A DNA stretch of 64,000 nt. Source: Chitinophagaceae bacterium. GTDB taxonomy: Bacteria > Bacteroidota > Bacteroidia > Chitinophagales > Chitinophagaceae. The notes under the pieces were generated by a model. The model worked only from the letters and a program-made list of their open reading frames with translations. It had not been told where the DNA came from and searched no databases. Location: the NCBI GenBank assembly GCA_023251255.1, contig JAHEZD010000001.1, positions 183,279 through 247,278 of the forward strand. The letters run 5' to 3'. Below, piece by piece: positions 53,080-61,345 of this stretch (position 1 is its first letter; each line of letters begins with the position of its first letter). A program made the translations under genes and the position numbers.

Positions 53080-53520
53080 ATGAAAAAGCAAAACATCAAC
53101 AGCATTGCAAGACATTTTTTTGCAGGTAGTATTTTGGCGGCACTAGCATTTATGGGCTTTTCAAATAAAGCAACTGCCCAGAACCAGCTCAGGCCAACCA
53201 TTATTAGTACAGATACCGCCTCTTCAGGTGAGAAAGTACAGATAAAATATTTGGGCAGTACGGAAGATGGTGTATTCTTTTCTGTAAAATATGCCAATAC
53301 CAACGGCACTGGCTTCACTTTGTTTATCACAGACGATGATGGCGAGCTGCTGTACCAAAGCAGCTATAGCGATAGGGCCTTCAACAAGAAATTCAATATT
53401 TCAAGAAGCCTCGATAAAATAAAGGTGGTCATTAAAAATGATAAGGAAAAATTGGAGCAAAGTTTCGCTATCAATATCAATACGCGCTTGGTTGAGGACT
53501 ATGTAGTTAGGAGGGATTAG
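53080..53520 (+). CDS. Small secreted protein of unknown function
   Basis: A 146-residue protein with a signal peptide (about 1-34, ending KATAQ). The mature part is a predicted beta-sandwich (EKVQIKYLGSTEDGVFFSVKYANTNGTGFTLFITDDDGELLY) with a basic tail. Such small exported proteins are common in Chitinophagaceae; no function is known to me. Followed by a hairpin terminator. Confidence 0.65.
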   Translation: MKKQNINSIARHFFAGSILAALAFMGFSNKATAQNQLRPTIISTDTASSGEKVQIKYLGSTEDGVFFSVKYANTNGTGFTLFITDDDGELLYQSSYSDRAFNKKFNISRSLDKIKVVIKNDKEKLEQSFAININTRLVEDYVVRRD

Positions 53521-53574
53521 TGTTGAAGTTTGTCAGCGCTTTGCACATAAGGCACGGATTTAGCAAAGAATAAA

Positions 53575-53596
53575 GCCACCCACATTGGTGGGTGGC
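53575..53596. terminator. Hairpin terminator between convergent genes
   Basis: Nine-base-pair perfect stem GCCACCCAC/GTGGGTGGC, loop ATTG, 54 bp after the secreted-protein stop and 34 bp before the end of the PfkB gene. The T-run is weak. Confidence 0.6.
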
Positions 53597-53630
53597 CTTA
53601 TAAATATGTCAAAGCTGAAATTGCTTGAAG

Positions 53631-54551
53631 TTATACCAATGCAATGTCAAAACTGGACAGTTGCACAAACTCGTTGAGCCTTGTGGTGATTTCTTCTTTG
53701 CCTATTTCCCTGAGCCTTTCTGTGCCAAATTTTTCCACACAATAAGATGCCAAAGCGCTGCCAACAATGATGGCTGTTTTCATATTGTCGAAACTGATGT
53801 CCTTGGTCTTTGCAATATGCCCAATGAAACCACCTGCAAAAGTATCGCCGGCACCTGTTGGATCAAACACATCTTCCAAAGGTAATGCAGGAGCATAGAA
53901 CACACTATTTTCATGGAAAAGCAAGGCACCATGTTCACCCTTCTTGATAATTAAATATTTTGGCCCCATAGCCATAATTTTCTTGGCAGCACGTACCAAG
54001 GAATAATCTCCGCTCAATTGCCTGGCTTCACTATCATTTACCATCAGCACATCTGTTTTGGCCAGTACTTTTTTCAAATCTTCCAAAGCAATGTCCATCC
54101 AGAAATTCATGGTATCCAACACTACCAACTTTGGCTTTGTTTTCAATTGTTCAATCACGCTCAACTGAACTGATGGTGCCAAATTGCCCAACATCAAAAA
54201 CTCACAATCCTGGTAGCTTTCAGGAACCACAGGCTGGAAATCGCCCAATACATTCAGTTCTGTTACCAATGTGTCCCTTGTGTTCATGTCCAAATGGTAC
54301 TTGCCACTCCAGAAAAAAGTTTTCTCGTCTTTTTTAATCTGCACACCTTCCAACGTTACTTGCCTATTGGTCAAAGCATCCAGTTCCGCTTGGGGGAAAT
54401 CGCCACCTACCACACTGATCTGTTTCACAGGAGTAAAATTACTGGCACACCAAGCAATATAGGTGCCTGCACCACCAATGATTTTATCGCTTTTGCCAAA
54501 AGGCGTTTCAATTGCATCAAAAGCCATAGAACCCACAACTACTAAAGACAT
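53631..54551 (-). CDS. PfkB-family carbohydrate kinase
   Basis: A 306-residue ribokinase-fold enzyme with MSLVVVGSMAFDAIETPFG, GGAGTYIAWCAS, VMVNDSEAR, KKGEHGALLF and the anion-hole/catalytic motif DPTGAGDTFAGGFIGHIA (catalytic Asp in GAGD). Substrate not determined; sugar or nucleoside. The ATG at 54551 matches the family start. It lies alone on the minus strand between a terminator and the promoter region of the AhpD-like gene. Confidence 0.9.
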   Translation of the reverse strand: MSLVVVGSMAFDAIETPFGKSDKIIGGAGTYIAWCASNFTPVKQISVVGGDFPQAELDALTNRQVTLEGVQIKKDEKTFFWSGKYHLDMNTRDTLVTELNVLGDFQPVVPESYQDCEFLMLGNLAPSVQLSVIEQLKTKPKLVVLDTMNFWMDIALEDLKKVLAKTDVLMVNDSEARQLSGDYSLVRAAKKIMAMGPKYLIIKKGEHGALLFHENSVFYAPALPLEDVFDPTGAGDTFAGGFIGHIAKTKDISFDNMKTAIIVGSALASYCVEKFGTERLREIGKEEITTRLNEFVQLSSFDIALV

Positions 54552-54843
54552 AAGAAGTTTGTTTTGATTTACGGCGGCGAAACTAAAACATTGCCGCCAC
54601 AAGAGAGAAATTCTTTTAAAGCCTTAATTGAGGTATTCCATCAAGTAGGTTTATGGATATTTTGACTTGAAAATGCAGTAACTGCATCTGAAACTCCAAT
54701 TTCAAAGTTGTCATAATTCTCCTTATCATAATTCTTTTTTATGACAAGGAGAATTATGACAAGCATTGATACTTGGGACCGTTTCAAGAGTATCCAGACT
54801 TAACGATTCCATCATTCATAAATCAATCATTGATTGCAAACTT

Positions 54844-54851
54844 TACCTTTG
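54844..54851 (+). promoter_or_regulatory. -7 promoter box of the AhpD-like gene
   Basis: TACCTTTG (perfect TAnnTTTG), 15 nt before the ATG at 54867; it covers an alternative upstream start region at 54834. Confidence 0.45.
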
Positions 54852-54866
54852 CCCGAAACAACCAGT

Positions 54867-55220
54867 ATGAGCGAACTAGTCAAAGAATTCAACGATTACA
54901 GGGAAAAAATGAACGAAGTCATCCTCAGTAAGAACAATTTGGTGATGAAGCGTTTATGGAACCTGGATACGAATACTTATGAAGCAGGGGCCATTGATGC
55001 AAAAACGAAGGAAATGTTGGGGCTTGTGGCCAGTATGGTACTGCGTTGCGATGACTGTATCAAGTACCACTTGGGAAAGAGCTTTGAACAGGGTATAACC
55101 ACGGAACAGATGTACGAAATTTTTGCAGTGGCCAATATTGTTGGTGGCACCATTGTCATACCTCATACGAGAAGGGCGGCAGAGTACTGGGAGGAACTAC
55201 AGATGAATATTGAACATTGA
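54867..55220 (+). CDS. Carboxymuconolactone decarboxylase/AhpD-family protein
   Basis: A 117-residue helical protein with the AhpD-type redox motif CDDCIKYHLGKSFEQG (CxxC plus His) after a helix ending LVASMVLR, then IFAVANIVGGTIVIPH. These proteins take part in peroxide defence or thiol redox; the substrate is unknown. The last five codons and the stop (ATGAATATTGAACATTGA) are part of a 16-bp repeat that recurs after the next gene, so the natural C-terminus may have been altered by an insertion. Confidence 0.88.
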   Translation: MSELVKEFNDYREKMNEVILSKNNLVMKRLWNLDTNTYEAGAIDAKTKEMLGLVASMVLRCDDCIKYHLGKSFEQGITTEQMYEIFAVANIVGGTIVIPHTRRAAEYWEELQMNIEH

Positions 55221-55758
55221 TAATTGAGTATTGAACATTTGCTTCTCCCTTGTACTTTAATAATGCTCAATAGTCAATGTTCAATTATCAATACTCAATG
55301 GGAAATCGTTGTTTTTTCAAAAAAGACCGTTTTTTGTATTTTCATAGTAGCTAAAAATGGCCTTTATGGAAAGAAAAAAATTTGATCTTGAAGATAGATT
55401 GGTTGAATATACTTGCAGAATGATTGACGTGGTGGAAACTTTGCCTACAACCAAGTCTGGTAACTACATTGCAGGGCAGCTAATCAGGTCTTGCCATTCT
55501 CCAACTTTTAATTATGGAGAGGTTCAAGGGGCAGAAAGCAGAAATGATTTTATCCACAAAATGGGTGTTGTTTTAAAGGAGTTGAAGGAGTGTCGCGTAG
55601 CTCTAAAAATTATTGTCAAAAAAGAAATGATTAAACCAATTCAAAAATTGGATGGTATTTTCAAAGAAACGGAAGAACTGATTGCTATTATTGCCAAAAG
55701 CATAGAAACCGCTCAAAAGAATAAACCAGCTAATACACTTAAATGAATATTGAACATT
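55203..55758. mobile_element. Four-helix-bundle gene cassette flanked by 16-bp direct repeats
   Basis: ATGAATATTGAACATT occurs at 55203-55218 and again at 55743-55758, exactly flanking 524 bp that contain only the four-helix-bundle gene. The left copy forms the end of the AhpD-like gene; the right copy begins in the cassette gene's stop region. Inside the left end, 55207-55238 and 55265-55300 form a long imperfect inverted repeat of ATTGA-type units (ATTGATAATTGA). A reverse copy of GAATATTGAACATTCTT lies at 61373-61389. Direct repeats look like a target duplication; no transposase is present. Confidence 0.5.
55357..55746 (+). CDS. Four-helix bundle protein (S23/bAvd-like)
   Basis: A 129-residue all-helical protein of the four-helix bundle family (TIGR02436): FDLEDRLVEYTCRMIDVVETLP, GNYIAGQLIRSCHSPTFNYGEVQGAES, FIHKMGVVLKELKECRVALKII. 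Relatives are encoded in intervening sequences of 23S rRNA genes and, as Avd, in diversity-generating retroelements. Here there is neither rRNA nor reverse transcriptase. It is enclosed by short direct repeats. Function unknown, possibly nucleic-acid binding (basic surface). Either ATG (55357 or 55366) could be the start. Confidence 0.88.
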   Translation: MAFMERKKFDLEDRLVEYTCRMIDVVETLPTTKSGNYIAGQLIRSCHSPTFNYGEVQGAESRNDFIHKMGVVLKELKECRVALKIIVKKEMIKPIQKLDGIFKETEELIAIIAKSIETAQKNKPANTLK

Positions 55759-55851
55759 CTTTCTAATAATTGGCAACGTTACCATTGAAAATTGCCCCAA
55801 TCATCAAATCCTATTATTTACCTTGTTACATTTACAAATAAATTGTTTGTC

Positions 55852-56889
55852 ATGAGTACAGTTGCAACGGCAGCCCCAGCATTAACAGCTAAGGATTTTG
55901 CCACCGATCAGGAAGTGCGTTGGTGCCCCGGTTGTGGGGATTATTCCATATTGGCGCAGGTGCAGAAAGTAATGCCAACATTGGGCATTCCGAGGGAGAA
56001 TGTGGCCATCATCAGTGGCATCGGCTGCTCATCCCGTTTCCCCTATTACATGAACACATTTGGTATGCACTCCATCCACGGACGTGCTACGGCTGTGGCC
56101 AGTGGATTGAAAGCTAGCCGCCCGGACCTGAGTGTTTGGATCGTAAGCGGTGATGGTGACAGTATGAGCATTGGTGGCAATCATACCATCCACATGTTGC
56201 GTAGGAATTTCGATGTGAACTTCTTGGTGTTCAACAACCAGATTTATGGGTTGACCAAGGGGCAATATTCACCAACATCAGAGGAAAAGAAGGTTACCAA
56301 GTCAACCCCCTTTGGGAGCATAGACCATCCATTCAATCCATTGGCCCTGGCCATGGGTGCAGATGGCACTTTTATTGGCAGGAGCATGGACAGGGACCCC
56401 AAGCATTTGCAATATATGCTCACCAGAAGCTACCAGCATAGGGGAACATCGTTCCTTGAAATCTACCAAAACTGCAACATTTTCAATGATGGGGCTTTTG
56501 AAACATTCACGGAAAAATCAACCAAAGCAGACAATGTTCTGTTCCTTGAACAAGGCAAACCATTGATTTTTGGCGCTACTCAAAATAAGGGTATCAAATT
56601 GGATGGTTTGAAACCTGTAATTGTGGATTTAGCGGAAGGAGCAAGTGCAGATGATTTATGGATCCACGATGAAGCAGATTTTTATAAGGCCCAGATCCTG
56701 ATCCGCATGTTTGATGACCCAAGGATTGAAGGCCATTTTCCAAGACCATTTGGGGTATTCTACCAAACAGAAAGACCTTGCTATGAAGATGGCATGAAAA
56801 TGCAGATAGATGAAATCATTGCTACTAAAGGCAAAGGGGACTTAGATAAACTGTTGAAGGGAAGGGAAGTTTGGGAGATTGTGGCATAA
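55852..56889 (+). CDS. korB: 2-oxoacid:ferredoxin oxidoreductase, beta subunit (KorB-like)
   Basis: A 345-residue thiamine-diphosphate subunit: RWCPGCGDYSILAQVQ, SGIGCSSRFPYYMNTFGMHSIHGRATAVASG, WIVSGDGDSMSIGGNHTIHMLRRN with NNQIYGLTKGQYSPTS (ThDP/Mg site). It decarboxylates 2-oxoglutarate or pyruvate with reduction of ferredoxin. The alpha subunit normally lies immediately upstream; here the upstream genes are the four-helix-bundle cassette and the AhpD-like gene, and no alpha subunit is in the window. The ATG at 55852 is the family start. Ends at a strong terminator. Confidence 0.93.
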   Translation: MSTVATAAPALTAKDFATDQEVRWCPGCGDYSILAQVQKVMPTLGIPRENVAIISGIGCSSRFPYYMNTFGMHSIHGRATAVASGLKASRPDLSVWIVSGDGDSMSIGGNHTIHMLRRNFDVNFLVFNNQIYGLTKGQYSPTSEEKKVTKSTPFGSIDHPFNPLALAMGADGTFIGRSMDRDPKHLQYMLTRSYQHRGTSFLEIYQNCNIFNDGAFETFTEKSTKADNVLFLEQGKPLIFGATQNKGIKLDGLKPVIVDLAEGASADDLWIHDEADFYKAQILIRMFDDPRIEGHFPRPFGVFYQTERPCYEDGMKMQIDEIIATKGKGDLDKLLKGREVWEIVA

Positions 56890-56918
56890 GAAGGAAAGTA
56901 AATAAAGTATATAAGTTG

Positions 56919-56957
56919 AAAACGGGGCCATTCATAATGAATGGCCCCGTTTTTTTA
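56919..56957. terminator. Strong rho-independent terminator
   Basis: Perfect 16-bp stem (56919-56934 with 56938-56953), 3-nt loop TAA, T-run after it; between korB and the convergent JmjC-like gene. Confidence 0.9.
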
Positions 56958-56984
56958 CTTCGTAATACTCTATATTCTTTACGC

Positions 56985-57866
56985 CTATCTGCTCAACACT
57001 TCTTCCGCTTTCTTCGCAATCTTCCGCTGCTTCCAATTGTACCAAGGGTGCGGCAGTGTTTTTTTCATCACAGTATCAATGCTGCGCATGCCAAATAGGT
57101 TCCAAACACCATTCAATTTACCCCCAATAGTTGGTTGCATGGCACGTAGGCTCATGGCAAATCCACTATCTAGGTATTCCATGTGGTGCCAGTAGCCAGC
57201 AGGCATGAACAGGGTATCGCCATGCTCCAGAATGACTTCATAGCCCTTTGCTTTTTTGAGGGCAGGGAACTTTTCATAATCCACCTTGCTCTTTTCCGCG
57301 TCGTAATAATTGCTGAAATCTACCATGCTCAGCACCTCAAAAGGCTTGCGGTAAAGTTTGTGCTGTTCCTCATTGGGGAACAATAGCACCCTTTTCCTAC
57401 CTGCAAATTGGGTGTGGAGAATATGGCTAACATCAATATCAAAGTGCATGTGCGTAATGGATGTTTGCCCACCAGTAAACAGCATGGGATATTTTTTTAC
57501 ATAGCCTTTCATCAGGTCTTCCGGCCAGGTAAAGTCCTGGATCAATTGAGGTGCGTGGTCAAAAATATTGAAGAGGAAAATACGCCAACCTGCGGGCCCG
57601 GCCTTGATCATATCAATGTATTCACCAAAGGTCTTATAGTCATCAGCCGTATTGATAGGGGTATAGGCATCGCTTTTTATATTGTTGTACAGGGCCACTT
57701 TTTGGTTGCCTACCAGTTCCTTGAAATAATCCCAGTTCCATTTACCGTATGCAGGCCATTTTTTGGCAAGGTCCTTTATGATCAATGGTTTCATGGTATC
57801 GTAATATTTCTTCTTGAAATCCTCAGGAGAAATACTGCTTACCACGTCAACGGCTTGTAATTGCAT
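56985..57866 (-). CDS. Cupin-like (JmjC) Fe(II)/2-oxoglutarate oxygenase-type protein
   Basis: A 293-residue protein of the cupin-8/JmjC type: PLIIKDLAKKWPAYGKWNWDYF, then the iron facial triad HMHFDID (HxD), and the third ligand His in MPAGYWHHMEYLDSG, preceded by the KRVLLFPNEEQHKLY strand. Such enzymes hydroxylate proteins or small molecules; the target is unknown. The ATG at 57866 fits; a -7 box TACATTTG lies at 57885-57892 on the minus strand. Divergent from tsaC. Confidence 0.88.
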   Translation of the reverse strand: MQLQAVDVVSSISPEDFKKKYYDTMKPLIIKDLAKKWPAYGKWNWDYFKELVGNQKVALYNNIKSDAYTPINTADDYKTFGEYIDMIKAGPAGWRIFLFNIFDHAPQLIQDFTWPEDLMKGYVKKYPMLFTGGQTSITHMHFDIDVSHILHTQFAGRKRVLLFPNEEQHKLYRKPFEVLSMVDFSNYYDAEKSKVDYEKFPALKKAKGYEVILEHGDTLFMPAGYWHHMEYLDSGFAMSLRAMQPTIGGKLNGVWNLFGMRSIDTVMKKTLPHPWYNWKQRKIAKKAEEVLSR

Positions 57867-57951
57867 ATCAAAAAAGTTTGAGGGCAAATGTAAGTTACAT
57901 GGCTTAATAGTTGATTGATGAAACATAGCCTTTAACATCTTGCTTAATGTC

Positions 57952-57959
57952 TAAATTTG
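57952..57959 (+). promoter_or_regulatory. -7 promoter box of tsaC, 4 nt before the ATG
   Basis: TAAATTTG followed by TGCT and the ATG at 57964. Together with tsaE and engB this is the third perfect box at exactly this spacing. Confidence 0.5.
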
Positions 57960-57963
57960 TGCT

Positions 57964-58572
57964 ATGCTTTTACATATTCATCCAGATAACCCCAATGCGC
58001 GCCACATTAAAACGGTGGTGGAATGTTTATTGGATGGTGGGCTGATCATATATCCCACCGATACCATTTATGGTTTGGGCTGCGATATTTTCCAGCACAA
58101 GGCCATTGAAAGGGTGGCGAGAATAAAGAATGTTGACCCTGCAAAGGCCCAGCTTAGTTTCATCTGCAACGATTTGAGTGATATGAGCAAGTACACAAAG
58201 AGTATCGGTACTCCATTGTACAGGCTGCTCAAAAATTACCTGCCCGGGCCATATACATTTATCCTCCCTGCAAGTAAGGAAGTTCCTAAAATCCTGCACA
58301 GCAAGAAGAATACGATTGGTTTGCGTGTGCCTGACAACAATATTGCGAGGACCATTGTTCAGGAACTGGCACATCCCATCCTATCTGCTTCCCTGCCCGG
58401 TGAAATGGTAGAAGAATATACCGACCCTGAACTTATGTACGAGAACTTCAGGAACCTAGTGGATATTGTAGTTGACGGTGGTGTTGGCGGTATGGTCCCT
58501 TCTACAGTGGTCGATTGTACCAAAGAGCCGTATGAAGTGATCAGGGAAGGGGCTGGTGAATGGAATGAGTAG
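57964..58572 (+). CDS. tsaC: L-threonylcarbamoyladenylate synthase (TsaC/Sua5-YrdC)
   Basis: Makes threonylcarbamoyl-AMP for t6A37 of tRNA. The 202-residue YrdC-type protein has GGLIIYPTDTIYGLGCDIF (residues 25-43), KAIERVARIKNVDPAKAQLSFIC, LPGPYTFILPAS, IGLRVPDN and the STVVDCT motif near the C-terminus. There is no Sua5 extension domain. It complements tsaE at the other end of the window. Divergent from the JmjC-like gene and convergent with rnhB. Confidence 0.96.
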   Translation: MLLHIHPDNPNARHIKTVVECLLDGGLIIYPTDTIYGLGCDIFQHKAIERVARIKNVDPAKAQLSFICNDLSDMSKYTKSIGTPLYRLLKNYLPGPYTFILPASKEVPKILHSKKNTIGLRVPDNNIARTIVQELAHPILSASLPGEMVEEYTDPELMYENFRNLVDIVVDGGVGGMVPSTVVDCTKEPYEVIREGAGEWNE

Positions 58573-58611
58573 TGGATTGTAAAGAGTAGTGAAGAAAAAA
58601 GGGTTTGATTA

Positions 58612-59283
58612 TTATAAAACAGAAGGTAAACTTGAAGGGGGAGCATAATTCTCATCCTCAATGTTCACAATACCTTCCTCTTCAAATTCAATTTCCAATT
58701 GGGAAGGCAATATATTGAAGGTCCTCCTATGGTATTTGCACAGCCCATGAACCTGGATGGCATTGCGATGTTCCAGCGTGCCATACCCTTTGTTCCTTTC
58801 CCAGTTGTAATGGGGGAATTCCTTGTGTACATTCTTCATGTATTCATCACGGTAAGTTTTGGCCAATATACTGGCTGCAGCAATGCTTGCAAATTTCCCA
58901 TCCCCCTCCACAATACAATGATGCGGCGTTTGATGGTAAGGGGTGAACCTGTTACCATCTATCAATAAAAGCTTAGGTTTCTTTTTCAGTTTGTCAATGG
59001 CCAAATGCATGGCCTTGAACGAGGCCCTCAAGATATTGATGGCGTCTATTTCGTCATTGTCCACCATGGCCACCGCATAATGCAGGGCGTTTTTTTCAAT
59101 AAAGACCCGTAGTTCGTTCCTGTCGTTTTCCTTTACTTGCTTGCTGTCATTTAGCAGGGGATGATGAAACTCTTTTGGCAAAATAACAGCAGCGGCGAAT
59201 ACTGGTCCGGCATAGCAGCCACGACCAGCTTCATCGCAGCCAGCTTCCAAGTATTTTGTTTGATAAAAGAGTTCCAGTGCCAT
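58612..59283 (-). CDS. rnhB: Ribonuclease HII
   Basis: Removes ribonucleotides and RNA primers from RNA-DNA hybrids. The 223-residue protein has GCDEAGRGCYAGPVFAAAV (catalytic Asp17 and Glu18), DSKQVKENDR, LLIDGNRF (third acidic residue), GDGKFASIAAASILAKTYRDEYM and the GYGTLEHR motif. A short acidic C-terminal extension (EFEEEGIVNIEDENYAPP) follows the usual end. Start is the ATG at 59283. Confidence 0.96.
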   Translation of the reverse strand: MALELFYQTKYLEAGCDEAGRGCYAGPVFAAAVILPKEFHHPLLNDSKQVKENDRNELRVFIEKNALHYAVAMVDNDEIDAINILRASFKAMHLAIDKLKKKPKLLLIDGNRFTPYHQTPHHCIVEGDGKFASIAAASILAKTYRDEYMKNVHKEFPHYNWERNKGYGTLEHRNAIQVHGLCKYHRRTFNILPSQLEIEFEEEGIVNIEDENYAPPSSLPSVL

Positions 59284-59428
59284 GGTTAAGTGTTCTTAAC
59301 AATATTCATTTTGTGGATGGAGAGCCAAACTTTTAAGGACAATCCTGCCCCGATGGGCAGTCTCCATAATACAGTTGCAATTTGCAATATTAATGTCAAA
59401 TCAAAGCATTCTGCAAGGCTGCTTGCTC

Positions 59429-59436
59429 TACATTTG
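59429..59436 (+). promoter_or_regulatory. -7 promoter box of ctaA
   Basis: TACATTTG (perfect TAnnTTTG), 31 nt before the ATG at 59468. Confidence 0.45.
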
Positions 59437-59467
59437 CACATCTTTTACTTTTTTGAATTGAAGTGCT

Positions 59468-60508
59468 ATGTTGAATGAAGAACGCTCCACCAAAATAGTG
59501 GCCAACTGGGTTTTCTTAGGTGTTGGCATGTTGATTATACAGGTTCTATTGGGAGGTATTACAAGATTAACAGGCTCCGGACTTTCCATAACGGAATGGA
59601 AACCTATCATGGGCGCATTGCCACCAATGACAGAAGCTGAATGGCAGCAAACTTTTACGAAATACCAGCAAATAGCCCAGTACAAATACCTGAACACGCA
59701 TTTTACGCTCAGCAACTTCAAGTTCATCTTTTTTTGGGAGTGGTTCCACCGTTTATGGGCAAGGTTCATTGGCGTGGTGTTCGTCATTCCTTTTGTTTTT
59801 TTCTTGGTGAAAGGCTATTTCAAAAAATGGATGGTGAATCCGTTGGTTATCCTGTTTTTGTTGGGGGCTTTGCAAGGTGCCATTGGTTGGATAATGGTCA
59901 AAAGTGGCCTCAATGACAATGATCTTTATGTAAGCCATATACGTTTGGCCGTGCATTTTGTTAGTGCCATGGTATTGATTTGCTACGCACTTGTATTTGG
60001 TTTGATGTTGGTAGTAAGGCCTGAACAGCGGATAAAGAATTCTAGACTTAAAAAAGCAATCATCTGGATAATTGGCCTACTGACCATTCAATTGTTTTAC
60101 GGTGCTTTTATGGCTGGCCTAAAAAGTGCCAATGCTGCAGCTACATGGCCAACCATCAACGGCAGGTGGATACCCGAGGTATTGGGCAATATTTTCCATG
60201 ATAGGATTACCATACATTTTATCCATCGGAACCTTGCCTATATTTTGGCAGTGCTCATTATCTGGTGGTGGTCCAAAGCAAGGACCATACGAATATCTGC
60301 TGCGTTCAACAACGCAAAACATTGGCCGTTTGTTCTGGTGATTGTCCAAATAAGCTTGGGTGTTTTTACAGTGTTATCCAGTCTTTCCATTAAGCCCGGA
60401 ACCTTTGCCACTTTTGAATGGATGGCATTGCTGCACCAATTGGTGGGCATGTTGCTCCTTTTATCATTGATGGCCTTAACCTATATCCTTAGCTTTAAGA
60501 AAATTTGA
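59468..60508 (+). CDS. ctaA: Haem A synthase (COX15/CtaA)
   Basis: Oxidises haem O to haem A for cytochrome aa3-type oxidases. The 346-residue membrane protein has eight hydrophobic helices. The N-terminal half starts GGITRLTGSGLSITEWKPIMGALPP and includes FWEWFHRLWARFIG; the second half has HFVSAMV, GLKSANAAATWPTINGRWIPE and HRNLAYILA, giving the conserved haem-ligand histidines. This is the COX15 (type 2) form without the N-terminal cysteine pair of Bacillus CtaA. ctaB is not adjacent. Confidence 0.94.
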   Translation: MLNEERSTKIVANWVFLGVGMLIIQVLLGGITRLTGSGLSITEWKPIMGALPPMTEAEWQQTFTKYQQIAQYKYLNTHFTLSNFKFIFFWEWFHRLWARFIGVVFVIPFVFFLVKGYFKKWMVNPLVILFLLGALQGAIGWIMVKSGLNDNDLYVSHIRLAVHFVSAMVLICYALVFGLMLVVRPEQRIKNSRLKKAIIWIIGLLTIQLFYGAFMAGLKSANAAATWPTINGRWIPEVLGNIFHDRITIHFIHRNLAYILAVLIIWWWSKARTIRISAAFNNAKHWPFVLVIVQISLGVFTVLSSLSIKPGTFATFEWMALLHQLVGMLLLLSLMALTYILSFKKI

Positions 60509-60556
60509 GCATAAATAATAAAGCCTTTAGCCCACCTTTGTTTGTAATAACACGAT

Positions 60557-61255
60557 ATGCAAACATTTGTAAGCGACATCAGCAAGGAAACCTTCCCCTT
60601 GGCCGAAAAAGTAAATGGCAAATCCATCCGGCAATGCGTGCTGGATGAAATTAAAAAAACACACCCTGATTTTTCTGAGGGCAACGCCATTTCCATCAGT
60701 GAGCTGAATGATTTCAGGCACCAGTACATACAGAATTCCCTGTCATCCGAAATGGGTTCATTGACCGATATGGAAAATAAGGTGCTGGATGCGTTGAAAA
60801 AAAACGAGACCATTTCGGAGAACCTCGATAATGACAGACCTGAAACATTTACCTATGGCCAACGGTTGGCAGATAGGGTGGCCAGTTTTGGAGGAAGCTG
60901 GAGGTTCATTATCATCTTTGGAACCTTCTTGGTAATCTGGATGATTATAAATGTGGTATTCCTTGCTTCTAAAGCATTTGACCCATATCCATTTATCCTG
61001 TTGAACTTGATACTTTCCTGCATTGCAGCTTTGCAGGCACCTGTTATTATGATGAGCCAGAACAGGCAGGAAGAAAAGGACCGTGAACGTGCCAAGAATG
61101 ATTACATGATCAACCTCAAAAGTGAACTGGAAATTAGGATGCTGCATGAAAAAGTGGACTACATGCTCATTAACCAGCAGGAACATCTAATGCAGATACA
61201 GCAGATCCAAATTGACATGATGAACGACATCATGCAGCGATTGGAGAAGAAATAA
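60557..61255 (+). CDS. DUF1003 membrane protein
   Basis: A 232-residue protein. The N-terminal 110 residues are soluble and charged. Two transmembrane helices (about 117-138 and 144-166; FIIIFGTFLVIWMIINVVFL and PFILLNLILSCIAALQAPVIMM) have the DUF1003 signature RLADRVASFGGSW and NRQEEKDRERAKNDYMINLKSE. The last 50 residues are a coiled coil (QQEHLMQIQQIQIDMMNDIM). The family is sometimes called cyclic-nucleotide-like, but no function is established. 49 bp after ctaA. Confidence 0.88.
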   Translation: MQTFVSDISKETFPLAEKVNGKSIRQCVLDEIKKTHPDFSEGNAISISELNDFRHQYIQNSLSSEMGSLTDMENKVLDALKKNETISENLDNDRPETFTYGQRLADRVASFGGSWRFIIIFGTFLVIWMIINVVFLASKAFDPYPFILLNLILSCIAALQAPVIMMSQNRQEEKDRERAKNDYMINLKSELEIRMLHEKVDYMLINQQEHLMQIQQIQIDMMNDIMQRLEKK

Positions 61256-61345
61256 TGAAGGTTGATTGGTCAAACGGCTAATTGGTTTATTGATGGGGAT
61301 TGTAAGCAACGATTAGTTCATTTAGGTGTCTATAAGATAGCCATC

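Noticed and set aside
55357-55746. Diversity-generating retroelement or rRNA intervening sequence, suggested by the four-helix-bundle gene
   Set aside because: There is no reverse transcriptase, template repeat or 23S rRNA in the window.
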